Shown: positions 18,174 to 27,392, counted from the stretch's first letter. The stretch is 64,000 nt of DNA from Mesorhizobium sp. NZP2077 (GCF_013170805.1 NZ_CP051293.1:6020001-6084000), one strand, 5' to 3'. Notes: generated from the letters alone by a model not told the origin. Numbers and translations: made by a program.

Positions 18174-20474
18174 ATGGCATACAAGTTAGTAAGTTTTGTC
18201 ATGAGTGGGGGCGTGGGCTCACGGCTGTGGCCGCTCTCGCGCGAAGACAATCCCAAGCAATTCCACGACCTTTCGGGCGACGGCTCGATGCTTGCGAAGA
18301 CTGTCCGACGCCTCAAGGCTCGGCCGGACAATCAGACGCCGATCTATCTGGTAGCTTCCGAACGACATGCTGATCGCGTTATCTCAGACATTGCTTCGCT
18401 CGGCCTGAACGGCGGCAGACCAATCTTCGAGCCCGTCGGCCGCAATACCGCCGCGGCGGTCGCCATAGCCACCCTGCAGACGATCTCGGAACATGGCAGC
18501 GATGCTTTTGTGCTCGTGGTCCCCTCCGACCATGAGATATCGACCGAAGCGCAATTCTGGGAGACCGTCGAGTCGGGCATTCCTGCCGCCGATTCAGGAA
18601 GCATTATCGTCTTCGGCATCAAACCAACGCATCCCGAAACTGGATACGGCTACATCGAGGTTGCAGCAAATGATGATGGAGTGGCCGCAGTTTCGCGCTT
18701 CGTCGAAAAGCCAAATGCCGAGACGGCGAGCAAATACGTGTCGTCGGGAAGGTTCTACTGGAATGCGGGTATTTTCCTGTTTCGTGCCGACACGATGCGA
18801 CGGGCATTTCTCGATTTCCAGCCGGAAATCTGGGAAACTGCGGAACGGGCCCACAAGACAGCACGGGCCGACGTTTCGGGTATCTATCTTCCCCAAGGCT
18901 TCTACTCGGCCGTCCCCTCCACGTCGATCGACTATGCGGTCATGGAGCATACGCGCGATATTGCGATGGTTACGGCTTCCTTTCGCTGGAACGACCTAGG
19001 ATCCTGGCAATCGCTGCTCGAAGCTAGCCCGACAGACCGCGACGGCAATGTCGTAATGGGCGACGTCGTCGCCATGGATTGCGGCAGCTCCTACCTCAGA
19101 AGTCAGGGCAGGCTGCTGACCGTCATTGGAATGAAGGATGTGGCGGTGGTGGCGACACCTGACGCGGTATTCGTAGCCCCCGTCAGCCACAGCCAGAACG
19201 TGAAGAAAGTCGTCGAACAGTTGGAGAAGAGCGGACGCCTCGAGACGAAGTTCACGGCATCGGAAGACCGGGTCATCGTCAGCGGATCGTGGCGCAAGCG
19301 CGTCGAGCACTGGCTTTTCGAGGAAACCCTGCCGCTGTGGTCCACTGCAGGTGTCGACGATGTATACGGTGGCTTTCACGAAGCCCTTGGCTTCGATGCA
19401 AGGCCGTTGGGCAAGCCCAAGCGCATACGGACAATGGCTCGCCAGATTTATGCCTTCGCGGTGGCCAAGGAACGCGGCTGGACTGGACCGGCCGACAGGC
19501 TCATCGAACACGGCATCGACTTCATCGCGGAACATGGCCGGACCGACCGCGGCGGCTGGGTGCGCACCCTAAATGCAAACGGCAGCGTGGCGGACCCGGC
19601 GGAGGACGCTTACGACCATTCCTGCGTGCTCCTGGCGCTTGCCCATGCTCACCGATGCGGCCATCAGGATGCCCTGCGACTTGCACAAGAGACATTCCAC
19701 TTCATCGACGCCCATCTCGAGGACGACAGCCTGAACGGCTTCCTCGAGACCCCAGGTTGGAAAGGGGTGCGGTTCTCGAACCCGCACATGCACATGCTGG
19801 AATCCTTTCTTGCCTGGCATAGCGTCACCGGCGACCGTGCATACCTGCGTCGAGCGGCACGCGTCATCGATCTCTTCCGGTGCCACTTCTTCGACCAGGA
19901 AAGCTGGACTCTTGGGGAACGTTTCGACGTTGATTGGCTGCCGTTGCCGGGTGACCAGGGACAGTGGACCGAACCGGGGCACCATTTCGAATGGGCCTCG
20001 CTACTTGTCGATTTCGCGCGAGCGAGCGGGCAGAAGGACTTGGCACCCTACGCAAGGAAACTCTATTCGTCCGCGGTCGCCAGCGGATTGAACCGGGCGA
20101 CGGGCCTGGCTTATGCGGCAGTGTCGCGGCAGGGATTGCCCCTCGACCGGCTCTCCCGCAGTTGGCCGCAATGCGAGGCCGTCAAGGCAGCCGTCGCGCT
20201 TGACAGCATTGGTGGGCCCGACCTGAAACCCGAGATCGAAGCGCGTGTCGCCCGCCTCTTCAGATGGCATATCGATCCTGCACCGCTCGGCTTGTGGATC
20301 GACAGAATCGATGAGCGCGGAAGGTCAGTTGCGACGGAGGTTCCCGCGAGCATCTTCTACCACTTGGTGACGGCGTTGATGCAGTATTTGGACAAGACCG
20401 AAGGCCAAATCGAACCTTTCCCCCTGCCAGCTTTGGATGTGAGCAAAACCGCCGTGGAGAAAGCTTACGGCTAA
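18174..20474 (+). CDS. Bifunctional mannose-1-phosphate guanylyltransferase / AGE-fold sugar isomerase
   Basis: The 766 residues fall into two parts. Residues 1-360 are a GDP-mannose pyrophosphorylase: signature SGGVGSRLWPLSREDNPKQF (11-30), GRNTAAA (89-95), FVEKP (176-180) and WNAGIFLF (196-203). Residues about 370-750 belong to the N-acylglucosamine 2-epimerase (AGE) alpha/alpha-barrel superfamily, with EDAYDHSCVLLALAHA, HMHMLESFLAW and EPGHHFEWASLL, which hold the usual active-site histidines. Known type II enzymes join the first activity to a cupin phosphomannose isomerase; here an AGE-type isomerase takes that place. It probably turns fructose-6-phosphate-derived mannose phosphate into GDP-mannose; the phosphomannomutase step is not in the window. 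AAGGGG lies seven bases before ATG 18174. Confidence 0.88.
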   Translation: MAYKLVSFVMSGGVGSRLWPLSREDNPKQFHDLSGDGSMLAKTVRRLKARPDNQTPIYLVASERHADRVISDIASLGLNGGRPIFEPVGRNTAAAVAIATLQTISEHGSDAFVLVVPSDHEISTEAQFWETVESGIPAADSGSIIVFGIKPTHPETGYGYIEVAANDDGVAAVSRFVEKPNAETASKYVSSGRFYWNAGIFLFRADTMRRAFLDFQPEIWETAERAHKTARADVSGIYLPQGFYSAVPSTSIDYAVMEHTRDIAMVTASFRWNDLGSWQSLLEASPTDRDGNVVMGDVVAMDCGSSYLRSQGRLLTVIGMKDVAVVATPDAVFVAPVSHSQNVKKVVEQLEKSGRLETKFTASEDRVIVSGSWRKRVEHWLFEETLPLWSTAGVDDVYGGFHEALGFDARPLGKPKRIRTMARQIYAFAVAKERGWTGPADRLIEHGIDFIAEHGRTDRGGWVRTLNANGSVADPAEDAYDHSCVLLALAHAHRCGHQDALRLAQETFHFIDAHLEDDSLNGFLETPGWKGVRFSNPHMHMLESFLAWHSVTGDRAYLRRAARVIDLFRCHFFDQESWTLGERFDVDWLPLPGDQGQWTEPGHHFEWASLLVDFARASGQKDLAPYARKLYSSAVASGLNRATGLAYAAVSRQGLPLDRLSRSWPQCEAVKAAVALDSIGGPDLKPEIEARVARLFRWHIDPAPLGLWIDRIDERGRSVATEVPASIFYHLVTALMQYLDKTEGQIEPFPLPALDVSKTAVEKAYG

Positions 20475-20714
20475 GCCGAACGATCTACGTTATTGTGATG
20501 TCCCAAGGTGGAAGTGCCGGCTACGGCTAATTCGGTATCTTGCGCCTCTGTGTCGTCGCCACAAACCGGGATAGCATGTTCATAAGACACGTCTAAAGAG
20601 AAGCGTCATTGACCCCCTCCAATCTTGTTCCGATCTCGGGCTGCGATTAAGGCCTCGAAGCGACGTAATTTTGAGCCGACACGCCCTTCTTGTACGGACA
20701 GTTGAGAAGTACCC

Positions 20715-20996
20715 ATGGCAAAAAAAAAGTCCCGGACCAGGCCTAGCAGCGATCTCCTGAAACTGCTTGCCACCAGGCCTCGAGCGGTTGCGCTTGCTGC
20801 GCTGCACGTGAGTGAATCCGTGCTGCTTGAACTCGAGGCATCGGAGTTATTGTCCGCGGGACAAATAAGAGGCCTGCTCAAGGATGCATCAACGACCTTG
20901 CGGAATGCCGCCGGCCAAGTGGACAACCGCAGCTGCTTCATCGCCAGCGAAATAGTCGAGTCGATGCGGGAAAATTTTACAAGGAATAAAACCTGA
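20715..20996 (+). CDS. Small hypothetical protein
   Basis: This 93-residue frame starts MAKKKSRTRPSSDLLKLL, a very basic N-terminus, and continues as an amphipathic helical protein without membrane segments. I do not recognise a family. GAGAAG lies about eight bases before the ATG. It stands alone between the GDP-mannose gene and a Crp/Fnr-type regulator. Its composition is protein-like, but there is no homology evidence. Confidence 0.5.
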   Translation: MAKKKSRTRPSSDLLKLLATRPRAVALAALHVSESVLLELEASELLSAGQIRGLLKDASTTLRNAAGQVDNRSCFIASEIVESMRENFTRNKT

Positions 20997-21176
20997 CCGA
21001 CGTTTTCTGCCGCGATTTCAACTCTTTGCTGGGTCTGCAGGCGTCTGCATTTTCGCTGAAAATTTGCATCGCTACGCCATCCTGACGGCAACTGCAGAAC
21101 AGATACTCATCACACCAAATTTAATGTACATTCGATCTGAGGGGACTAGGAATGAAGACCTTGGGCGGGGTTGTAA

Positions 21177-21905
21177 ATGTCGTTTGTTTCACATTCTTTG
21201 CGTGGAAACGAAAATCGGCCATCGTACATCGGGCTCAACGACGACGATGCGGCGCTCATAAAGACGCTCGGGTTCACACCGAAGCGCTACCCACCTGAGA
21301 CGGTCATCTTCAGTCAGGGTGAAGACAACGATCGCGCTTTCATAGTCGAGTCGGGCTGGGGTTGCATTTCCCATCAACTTGAGGGGGGGCAGCGACAGAT
21401 TGTGGATTTTACGCTGAGAGGCGATATCGTCCTGTCTCGGTCCTACGCGGGTTGCGCTCTTGAAACGTTTGTTGCTCAAACCGAACTGTGCGCGTTGGTA
21501 GCCTCAACCAAAACATTTACCCTCGCTGCCACGAAATCACCCCATATTTTCTCGCTGATAGTGGAGGCTCTTGGGCGCAATGGAGCGGTCATGGCTCAAC
21601 ATCTCACCAACGTAGGCCGAAGGAGCGCCTTGGCGCGAACGGCGCATCTGTTCCTCGAATTGAGGGCGCGTCTGGAACTAATAGGCTCTGTCACCCGCAA
21701 TAGCTTTGAGTGTCCCTTGACCCAGTACGATCTCGCGGATGCCCTCGGTCTTACTCCGATTCATGTCAATCGGATGTTGCGCGAACTTCGGGAGCGTAAG
21801 CTTCTCGAATTCCGGCAAGGCCGTGTTCGGGTGCTCGATCTACCGAGCATGACGAAATTCGCGGGTTTCGAAACCAAATATATCGAAGGAGCGGCGCGAT
21901 CGTGA
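21177..21905 (+). CDS. Crp/Fnr-family transcriptional regulator
   Basis: This 242-residue protein has an N-terminal cNMP-binding-type beta roll (about 25-145) and a C-terminal winged helix-turn-helix (LTQYDLADALGLTPIHVNRMLRELRE, about 180-205). The beta roll lacks the GE...RSA phosphate-binding cassette of cAMP-binding Crp (here RGDIVLSRSYAG), and the cysteine set of Fnr oxygen sensors is also absent, so the signal is unknown. This form is common in rhizobia next to light, oxygen or surface-polysaccharide genes. It is transcribed alone; a terminator-like hairpin lies 225 bases downstream. Confidence 0.85.
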   Translation: MSFVSHSLRGNENRPSYIGLNDDDAALIKTLGFTPKRYPPETVIFSQGEDNDRAFIVESGWGCISHQLEGGQRQIVDFTLRGDIVLSRSYAGCALETFVAQTELCALVASTKTFTLAATKSPHIFSLIVEALGRNGAVMAQHLTNVGRRSALARTAHLFLELRARLELIGSVTRNSFECPLTQYDLADALGLTPIHVNRMLRELRERKLLEFRQGRVRVLDLPSMTKFAGFETKYIEGAARS

Positions 21906-22584
21906 GCGATGCCGTGATGACGAGCTATCGCATGACAGGAAGAGGATGACTTTTTGGGTTTGCCTGCTTTGCCCAGCAATGTTGCGAAGGCAGCAAGATT
22001 TTTGTTTTATCGACTTTCGGACAGCCCGGCCATGTAGAGTGCGTTTCTGAAAGAACCGTCAAATGTCGGTCTGCGAAAAACTGCGCCGGAGCACTACAGA
22101 CTACGCTATTCCTACTCGATTGTTCTTTATACCAGATAGATTATTGATCTAGCTGGTATTTTTCTTGCCGCCCCCAAAGCCGGCTATCGGGATCAATCGG
22201 GCGATTTTTTCGTGTCGCGCCCGCCCAACAACACAAAGCAATCTAGCTCAAAAGTACTGTCGAGCAAGCCGGTGTTTAGCCCGAAAACGATATGGCCGCC
22301 CGTGTTGCCGAACGCCGCCGCAATTGCCGCTTGGCCGAGATCGCCGCTTTTCCCGAAACGCAAATTCAAAAAGGCAGAGCCTTGTAGTGTGAATTCCACC
22401 TATCTTCCCCAAGCAGTGACAATCGCGTAGTGCGGCAACGATTTCAAGCGGATCGGGCCGCAAGAGAAATGGCCGGTGCCGGGATGCTTGGGTTGGAAGC
22501 GGGCAACACCGGCCATCGCGGGATTGGGCGTTTGGTTGGGATCGTCCCCCGCACTGCCCAAGCTAAAGGCATATTAGCTATTGC
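21906..22584. other. Long gene-poor region with an intrinsic terminator
   Basis: These 679 bases separate the Crp/Fnr gene from the hydrolase operon end. The first part is A+T-rich and contains a strong hairpin (22130-22158). Between 22190 and 22470 short frames on both strands overlap; a minus frame at 22193-22399 has protein-like composition (FGNTGGHIVFGLNTGLLDSTFELD) and may be a gene remnant, but I cannot identify it. Confidence 0.45.
22130..22163 (+). terminator. Intrinsic terminator hairpin
   Basis: Arms TACCAGATAGAT (22130-22141) and ATCTAGCTGGTA (22147-22158) pair over 12 positions with one mismatch around a 5-base loop, and five T follow at 22159-22163. This is a good Rho-independent terminator for plus-strand transcription. 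The nearest plus-strand gene ends 225 bases upstream (Crp/Fnr type), so either that message has a long tail or an unannotated transcript ends here. Confidence 0.65.
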
Positions 22585-23547
22585 TCAACTAAGACTGAAG
22601 TCCCTATCCAGCGGTAGGCGGCCGATGCGGGTATCGGTGAGCCGCTGCCGGAGGAAATCACCGATGGCGTCCACCGACCGCTCTGCCGCGAGAAAGCGGC
22701 CGAGAGATGACTGGAAGACATGTGGCATACCCTCCCACACCGACAGCGTAACCTCCACGCCCGCCGCCTTCGCCCGGTCGGCGAAGCGGATAGAGTCCGC
22801 GAGCAGCAATTCGTCATCTCCGACATCGACCCGGATCGGCGGCAGTTCGCGGAGTTGCGCGTAGAGCGGCGAGGCTTTGGGGTTCGTGGCATCCTGGCCT
22901 TGAAGATACATGTCCGCGAAGCCCTGGAGTACACCGCGCGTGAAGATCGGATCCGCCTCTGCCCTTGTCTCGAAGCTGTCGCCGGTGAGCGCCAGGTCGG
23001 TCCAAGGCGACATAGCCGCCGCCCCGACCGGTTGCATCAAGCCGTTCGCCTTGTCGGCAGCGACGATCGACAGCAGCGCCAGGGTCAGACCGCCGCCCGC
23101 CGAATCGCCAACGACCACGATCCGATCGGGACCCTCCGCAACGACACCGCGATAGGCGGCGACGACATCGTCGATCGCAGCGGGGAAAGGTTGCTCTGGC
23201 GCAAGCCGGTAATCGGGGACAAAGGTATCGGCGCCGACGCGTGCGGCGATCTGGCCCGCAAAGTGGGTAAGCGCCTCGGCTGATCCGAGCACATACCCGC
23301 CACCGTGAATATAGAGAATGCGCGCCCCCGGCCGTGCGGTCGGCACTCGAAGCCAGAAGCCCGCAATGCCGCCGACCGTCGCGGCCTCGACCCGGACATC
23401 CGCCGCGGCGGCTGTTGCGGCAAACATGGCGTCGAACATCGGCCGCGCCTCGGGCCCGAGTTTCTCACCCTTATGGGCCGAGGCGGCCTGCCGCATCGCC
23501 GCTACCGCGGGAGCATCTTCAGGCGAGAGAGGATGGATCGTCATCAT
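22585..23547 (-). CDS. Alpha/beta hydrolase, hormone-sensitive-lipase (HSL) family
   Basis: This 320-residue cytoplasmic esterase-like enzyme carries the HSL-family oxyanion motif YIHGGGYVLGS (near residue 80) and the nucleophile elbow GDSAGG (near 148), with the expected acid (DVGDDELL) and histidine (GMPHVFQ) late in the chain. It should hydrolyse short acyl esters. The gene is 33 bases downstream of the NmrA-like reductase on the same strand, and both are divergent from the LysR gene at 24570, so this is a small LysR-controlled operon. Confidence 0.85.
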   Translation of the reverse strand: MMTIHPLSPEDAPAVAAMRQAASAHKGEKLGPEARPMFDAMFAATAAAADVRVEAATVGGIAGFWLRVPTARPGARILYIHGGGYVLGSAEALTHFAGQIAARVGADTFVPDYRLAPEQPFPAAIDDVVAAYRGVVAEGPDRIVVVGDSAGGGLTLALLSIVAADKANGLMQPVGAAAMSPWTDLALTGDSFETRAEADPIFTRGVLQGFADMYLQGQDATNPKASPLYAQLRELPPIRVDVGDDELLLADSIRFADRAKAAGVEVTLSVWEGMPHVFQSSLGRFLAAERSVDAIGDFLRQRLTDTRIGRLPLDRDFSLS

Positions 23548-23580
23548 GGTAGGTCTCCTTGGTTGGAGGTAAGTGCGGGC

Positions 23581-24459
23581 TCAGCCGTTCGCCCACTGGG
23601 CGGCGGCATCCCTGGCAAAAGCGGCATAGGAGCGCGGCGCGTGGCCGAGCAGTTTGGTCAAGCGCTCGATGTCGTCAGCGGTCGCTACCGCTCCTTCCGT
23701 CTGATAGCGGCTGAACATCAGGCGCAGGTCGAGTGCATGCCAGGCCGGCAGCATGGTCGTCGTGCGCTGCTCCATGACGACGAGATCGTCGCCGCCATGG
23801 CGGATCGCGCGGCCGAGCGCCTCGCTCCAGATGGTGGCTATCCCTTCGCCGGTCAGGCTGTCTGGACCAACCAAGGCGTAGGTCTCGCGGCCGAGCGGCG
23901 TCGCGGCCTGCTCACGGCGAACGAGCTCGATCGCGGCGGCCTCGCCGATGTCGCGGATATCGACCATTGAAATACCCTTAGTGCCTATCGGCGCGCCATA
24001 GACGCCTGCATTCAGCAGGACGTCCTTTTGACGAAGATCGTTCTGGATGAAGTAGGCGGGGCGCAGGATCGTCGCGGGCAGGTCGAGCGCCTCGATCATG
24101 CGCTCGACCGTGTACTTGCCCGCAAAATGCGGCACGTCGGCGTAGGCATCGCCACCGAATACCGAGAGATAGACGATGCCCTTGACGCCAGCCTCGCGAG
24201 CCACCGTCAGCGCAAGCATGGCCTGTGTCAATTCGTCCGCTACGTTCGGGGCGAGCAGGAAAAGTGTGCTGACGCCTTCCAGTGCGGATCGTAGCGAACC
24301 CGGGTCGGCTAGATCGCCGCGGACGGCCTTTACGCCAGCGGGAAGCTGCGCCGTCTCAGGTGAGCGCGTCAGGGCGCGGACCTCTACGTTCCGTCCCTGC
24401 AGGTGAGCCAGGACTTGGGACCCGATGGTCCCGGTGCTGCCGGTTACCAAAATTGCCAT
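23581..24459 (-). CDS. NmrA-like / NAD(P)H-binding atypical short-chain reductase
   Basis: This 292-residue protein begins MAILVTGSTGTIGSQVLAHL, the Rossmann NAD(P)-binding motif GxxGxxG of atypical SDR and NmrA-like proteins; the rest (VKAVRGDLADPGSLRSALEG, FLLAPN) fits the group that includes quinone reductase-like QorB/azoreductase-like proteins. I chose ATG 24459 because AAGGAG lies eight bases upstream; the frame is open to 24513. It is divergent from the LysR gene (110 bases between starts), which probably controls it, and it is followed by an esterase gene. The substrate is unknown. Confidence 0.82.
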   Translation of the reverse strand: MAILVTGSTGTIGSQVLAHLQGRNVEVRALTRSPETAQLPAGVKAVRGDLADPGSLRSALEGVSTLFLLAPNVADELTQAMLALTVAREAGVKGIVYLSVFGGDAYADVPHFAGKYTVERMIEALDLPATILRPAYFIQNDLRQKDVLLNAGVYGAPIGTKGISMVDIRDIGEAAAIELVRREQAATPLGRETYALVGPDSLTGEGIATIWSEALGRAIRHGGDDLVVMEQRTTTMLPAWHALDLRLMFSRYQTEGAVATADDIERLTKLLGHAPRSYAAFARDAAAQWANG

Positions 24460-24569
24460 TGCGAAAACTCCTTGTGATTTCGGTTCTGTCCCTGAGGAAG
24501 ATAGGCGTTTCAACAGTGAGCGGGAGATGGCATGATCGAGATAGGTCGTCTCAATATTGGAACATCACG

Positions 24570-25466
24570 ATGAATCTCGAGGCTTTGGCAGACTTCAACC
24601 TCGTTGCCGCCCATGGCGGTTTCGGCCGTGCCGGTCGCGTTTCCGGGCGATCCAAGGCGACGTTGTCTCGCCATGTGAGCGAACTCGAACATAGCCTTGG
24701 TGTGAGGCTGATCGAGCGTGGGTCCCAGAGTCTGCGACTGACGGACGAAGGGCGAGCGCTTCACGAGCGCACCGATGGATTGCTGTCGGAAATCGCGGAG
24801 GCGGGAGAAGCGATTGTCTTGGGTGCGTCGACCCCGAAAGGCAGGCTGCGGGTGAGCGCTCCCATGGTTTTCGCGCATGTGGCGCTTCCCAGGATCGGCG
24901 CCCGGTTCGCGCTCGCCTATCCGGAGGTCAAGCTTGAGATTGTTGCCGAAGATCGCAAGATCGATCCGGTCGAGGATGGCTACGACCTTGTTGTCCGTAT
25001 CGATCCTTCACCGGATGAACGGCTCATCGGTCGCCGTTTTCTCAGTGACGAGCGCCTGATCGTTGCCTCACCGGCCATGCCGCGCCCTCAGCCGGCACCG
25101 GGCGGCGGAGCGAGTGCCGTAAAGGCGGTCTTGCTGAGCGCAACTTCGCTGGACGTTGTCTGGCACATGAAATCCGAACTTGAGGACGAAGTCCTTTTCA
25201 AGCCCGAGCCGATCCTGCGCTTCTCTTCTCTGCTGATGGTGCGCGATGCCGTTCTGGCAGGTGCGGGCGCGGCGTTGCTTCCGAAGCTTCTTGTCGCAGG
25301 CGATATCGAGGCGGGTCGGCTCGTTTGCTGGGGAACTCATGCCGGTCCGTCTGTGGAAATCTGGGCGCTGCAAAGCTCGCGACGTCTTGTCGGTGCAAAG
25401 GTTCGCGCTTTCCTGGATGTGATGGAGAGGGCGTTTCCGACCAAAGTTTTTGTCCCTGAACCCTGA
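24570..25466 (+). CDS. LysR-family transcriptional regulator
   Basis: This 298-residue regulator has the N-terminal LysR helix-turn-helix (MNLEALADFNLVAAHGGFGR with STLSRHVSELEHSLGVRL-like ATLSRHVSELE, residues 1-60) and a periplasmic-binding-protein-like effector domain (about 88-290). The start ATG 24570 gives the standard LysR beginning; the frame extends upstream without family character. It is divergent from the NmrA-like/hydrolase pair and should bind the 110-base gap between them. The inducer is unknown. Confidence 0.88.
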   Translation: MNLEALADFNLVAAHGGFGRAGRVSGRSKATLSRHVSELEHSLGVRLIERGSQSLRLTDEGRALHERTDGLLSEIAEAGEAIVLGASTPKGRLRVSAPMVFAHVALPRIGARFALAYPEVKLEIVAEDRKIDPVEDGYDLVVRIDPSPDERLIGRRFLSDERLIVASPAMPRPQPAPGGGASAVKAVLLSATSLDVVWHMKSELEDEVLFKPEPILRFSSLLMVRDAVLAGAGAALLPKLLVAGDIEAGRLVCWGTHAGPSVEIWALQSSRRLVGAKVRAFLDVMERAFPTKVFVPEP

Positions 25467-25490
25467 ACAAGATCCCTGTCCCGCTGGGGC

Positions 25491-26402
25491 TCAAACGGTG
25501 TGCTGTCGTGGTGGCTCACCAAAGGTTCGACGATAAGCATGGCCAAACGCACTTTGAGATGTGTAGCCGACACTCGCCGCCACGTTGCCGACGCTAGAAT
25601 TACGCTCGGACAGTGCAGCACGGGCACGCGTCATCCGCCAGTTGCGCATATACGTATATGGAGCCTGTCCTACTCCGCGGGTAAAAGCGGATGAGAAGGA
25701 CGCCCGCGACATGCCCGCCTCAGCGGCCAGATCGGCAACGGTCCACGGGCGTGCGATATCGCTGTGGAAGCGTTGGATTGCACGTCCAATGCGTGAATCC
25801 GCCAGAGCGCCAAGCCATCCGCTGGTCGTATCGGAAGCCGACGCGAAGGTGCGGATAGCATGGATCATGAGAACCTCCGCCAACCTGGCTGTTACAACCA
25901 TGTGCCCGATAGCGGACTGCTCTGACTCCCCATCCAACAGACCCAGAACCGCCGCAATCGCTGCTGCTGCCGGTGACCTGCCGGAGACATGCATGAACGC
26001 CGGTAGCATATCGAGGAGGAAGGCTGCAGTCCCGGGTGTAAACGAGATGCCGCCACCGAGCGTCACCGTGTCATCACCCCGCAGGCGCACAAGGTCATTC
26101 CCATCGGCGTAGAGGGGCATGCCGTCAATTGGGACGAGCGTGGGATCGCTCGCAATCACATAGGCCGTGCGGCCGATCAAACAACAGTCGCCTGTTTCGA
26201 TGCGCTGCGGAGCGGTATCGGGCAGCAGGAGCCAGCCTGCCCCACGCAGCACCGCGACGAATTTCAGACGATCAAGCGCGGGGAATGCCAACGCCCAATC
26301 ACCCGAGCCCTCCAAGCGAGTTGGCCGGGTTGCCCGGGCATTTAGCACGGTAAGGACATCTGAGAGAGGATCAGAGGCTTGAGACGATTGCGATAGAATC
26401 AT
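25491..26402 (-). CDS. AraC-family transcriptional regulator with cupin-type sensor domain
   Basis: This 303-residue protein has an N-terminal AraC cupin_6-type domain (DVLTVLNARATRPTRLEGSG, about 14-190) and two helix-turn-helix units at the C-terminus (PWTVADLAAEAGMSRASFSSAF and NVAASVGYTSQSAFGHAYRR, about 215-300). It is divergent from the short-chain dehydrogenase gene with 63 bases between the starts, so it probably controls that gene. Regulators of this subgroup often neighbour oxidoreductases. Confidence 0.88.
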   Translation of the reverse strand: MILSQSSQASDPLSDVLTVLNARATRPTRLEGSGDWALAFPALDRLKFVAVLRGAGWLLLPDTAPQRIETGDCCLIGRTAYVIASDPTLVPIDGMPLYADGNDLVRLRGDDTVTLGGGISFTPGTAAFLLDMLPAFMHVSGRSPAAAAIAAVLGLLDGESEQSAIGHMVVTARLAEVLMIHAIRTFASASDTTSGWLGALADSRIGRAIQRFHSDIARPWTVADLAAEAGMSRASFSSAFTRGVGQAPYTYMRNWRMTRARAALSERNSSVGNVAASVGYTSQSAFGHAYRRTFGEPPRQHTV

Positions 26403-26465
26403 GGCTTTTCAGGCATAGCGCGTCTCGCACATGTTTTCTATATTCGTTTTGAAGGAGACTTGAGA

Positions 26466-27200
26466 ATGGCTATAGCAGGCAAAATAGTGGTGATCACCGG
26501 CGCCAGCAGCGGCATTGGCCGCGCGACCGCAATTCTTTTGGCGGAAGCAGGGGCAACGGTGGTGCTCGGTGCGCGGCGAGAAGATGTTCTGGCGGAGGTC
26601 GCCCGGGACATCACTGGTATGGGCGGCACAGTCGCTTACAAGATGACTGATGTGCGCGTCCGTGGCGATCTTGAGGGCCTCGTGGCACTGGCGGTGGAGC
26701 GCTGGGGCAGACTGGATGTCATTGTCAACAATGCCGGCATAAGCCCAATTTCGCGCTTCGATGCCTTGCAGGTCGAAGACTGGGACGCGATGATCGACGT
26801 GAATCTACGCGGCACGCTGTACGGTATCGCCGCCGCGTTGCCTGTCTTCGCACGCCAGCGCCGTGGGCATGTCGTCAATGTGGTATCAACGGCCGGCATT
26901 AAGATTGTGCCGACGATGGGCGTCTATGCCGCGACCAAGAATGCCGTACGGACGATCAGCGAGACCCTGCGGCAGGAAGCAGGCCCGCATCTGCGGGTCA
27001 CTGAGGTGTCACCGGGCATGATTTCAACCAATCTCACCGACTCGTTTACCGACACAGCCGTCAGGGATGCAATGGCGGTTCGGATTGGGGAGATAGCCAT
27101 CCCGCCTGCAGCCATTGCCCGAGGCATCGCCTTCGCCATCGATCAGCCTGATGACGTAGACGTGGGCAGCATAGTCATCCGACCTACCGCGCAGGATTGA
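26466..27200 (+). CDS. Short-chain dehydrogenase/reductase
   Basis: This 244-residue classical SDR has the cofactor loop TGASSGIG (residues 12-19), the NNAG motif, the catalytic serine in VVSTAG and the YAATK motif (tyrosine and lysine of the active site). I chose ATG 26466 with AAGGAG eight bases upstream over the TTG at 26460. Its end SIVIRPTAQD is typical of the YdfG-like group. The AraC-type gene on the other strand is its likely regulator. The substrate is unknown. Confidence 0.88.
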   Translation: MAIAGKIVVITGASSGIGRATAILLAEAGATVVLGARREDVLAEVARDITGMGGTVAYKMTDVRVRGDLEGLVALAVERWGRLDVIVNNAGISPISRFDALQVEDWDAMIDVNLRGTLYGIAAALPVFARQRRGHVVNVVSTAGIKIVPTMGVYAATKNAVRTISETLRQEAGPHLRVTEVSPGMISTNLTDSFTDTAVRDAMAVRIGEIAIPPAAIARGIAFAIDQPDDVDVGSIVIRPTAQD

Positions 27201-27392
27201 GCTTCCGCATTCCGTTGCGGTCGCGCTTCCCAAGAAGTAGGCCGCGCAGATGCGCGCCCCCGGCGTCTGGGGCACGCACCGACCAACGGCCAAGATTTGT
27301 GAATAGGTTTTTGACGCGCATGATACAGGTGGCGGGTTTTGTGGCCTCAACGATCCTGACGATTGAGCTTCAGGGCAAACGAATTCGCAAAT

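Noticed and set aside
22430..22864. Plus-strand frame over the end of the hydrolase gene
   Set aside because: Most of it is the antisense shadow of the HSL-family hydrolase, whose motifs are clear.
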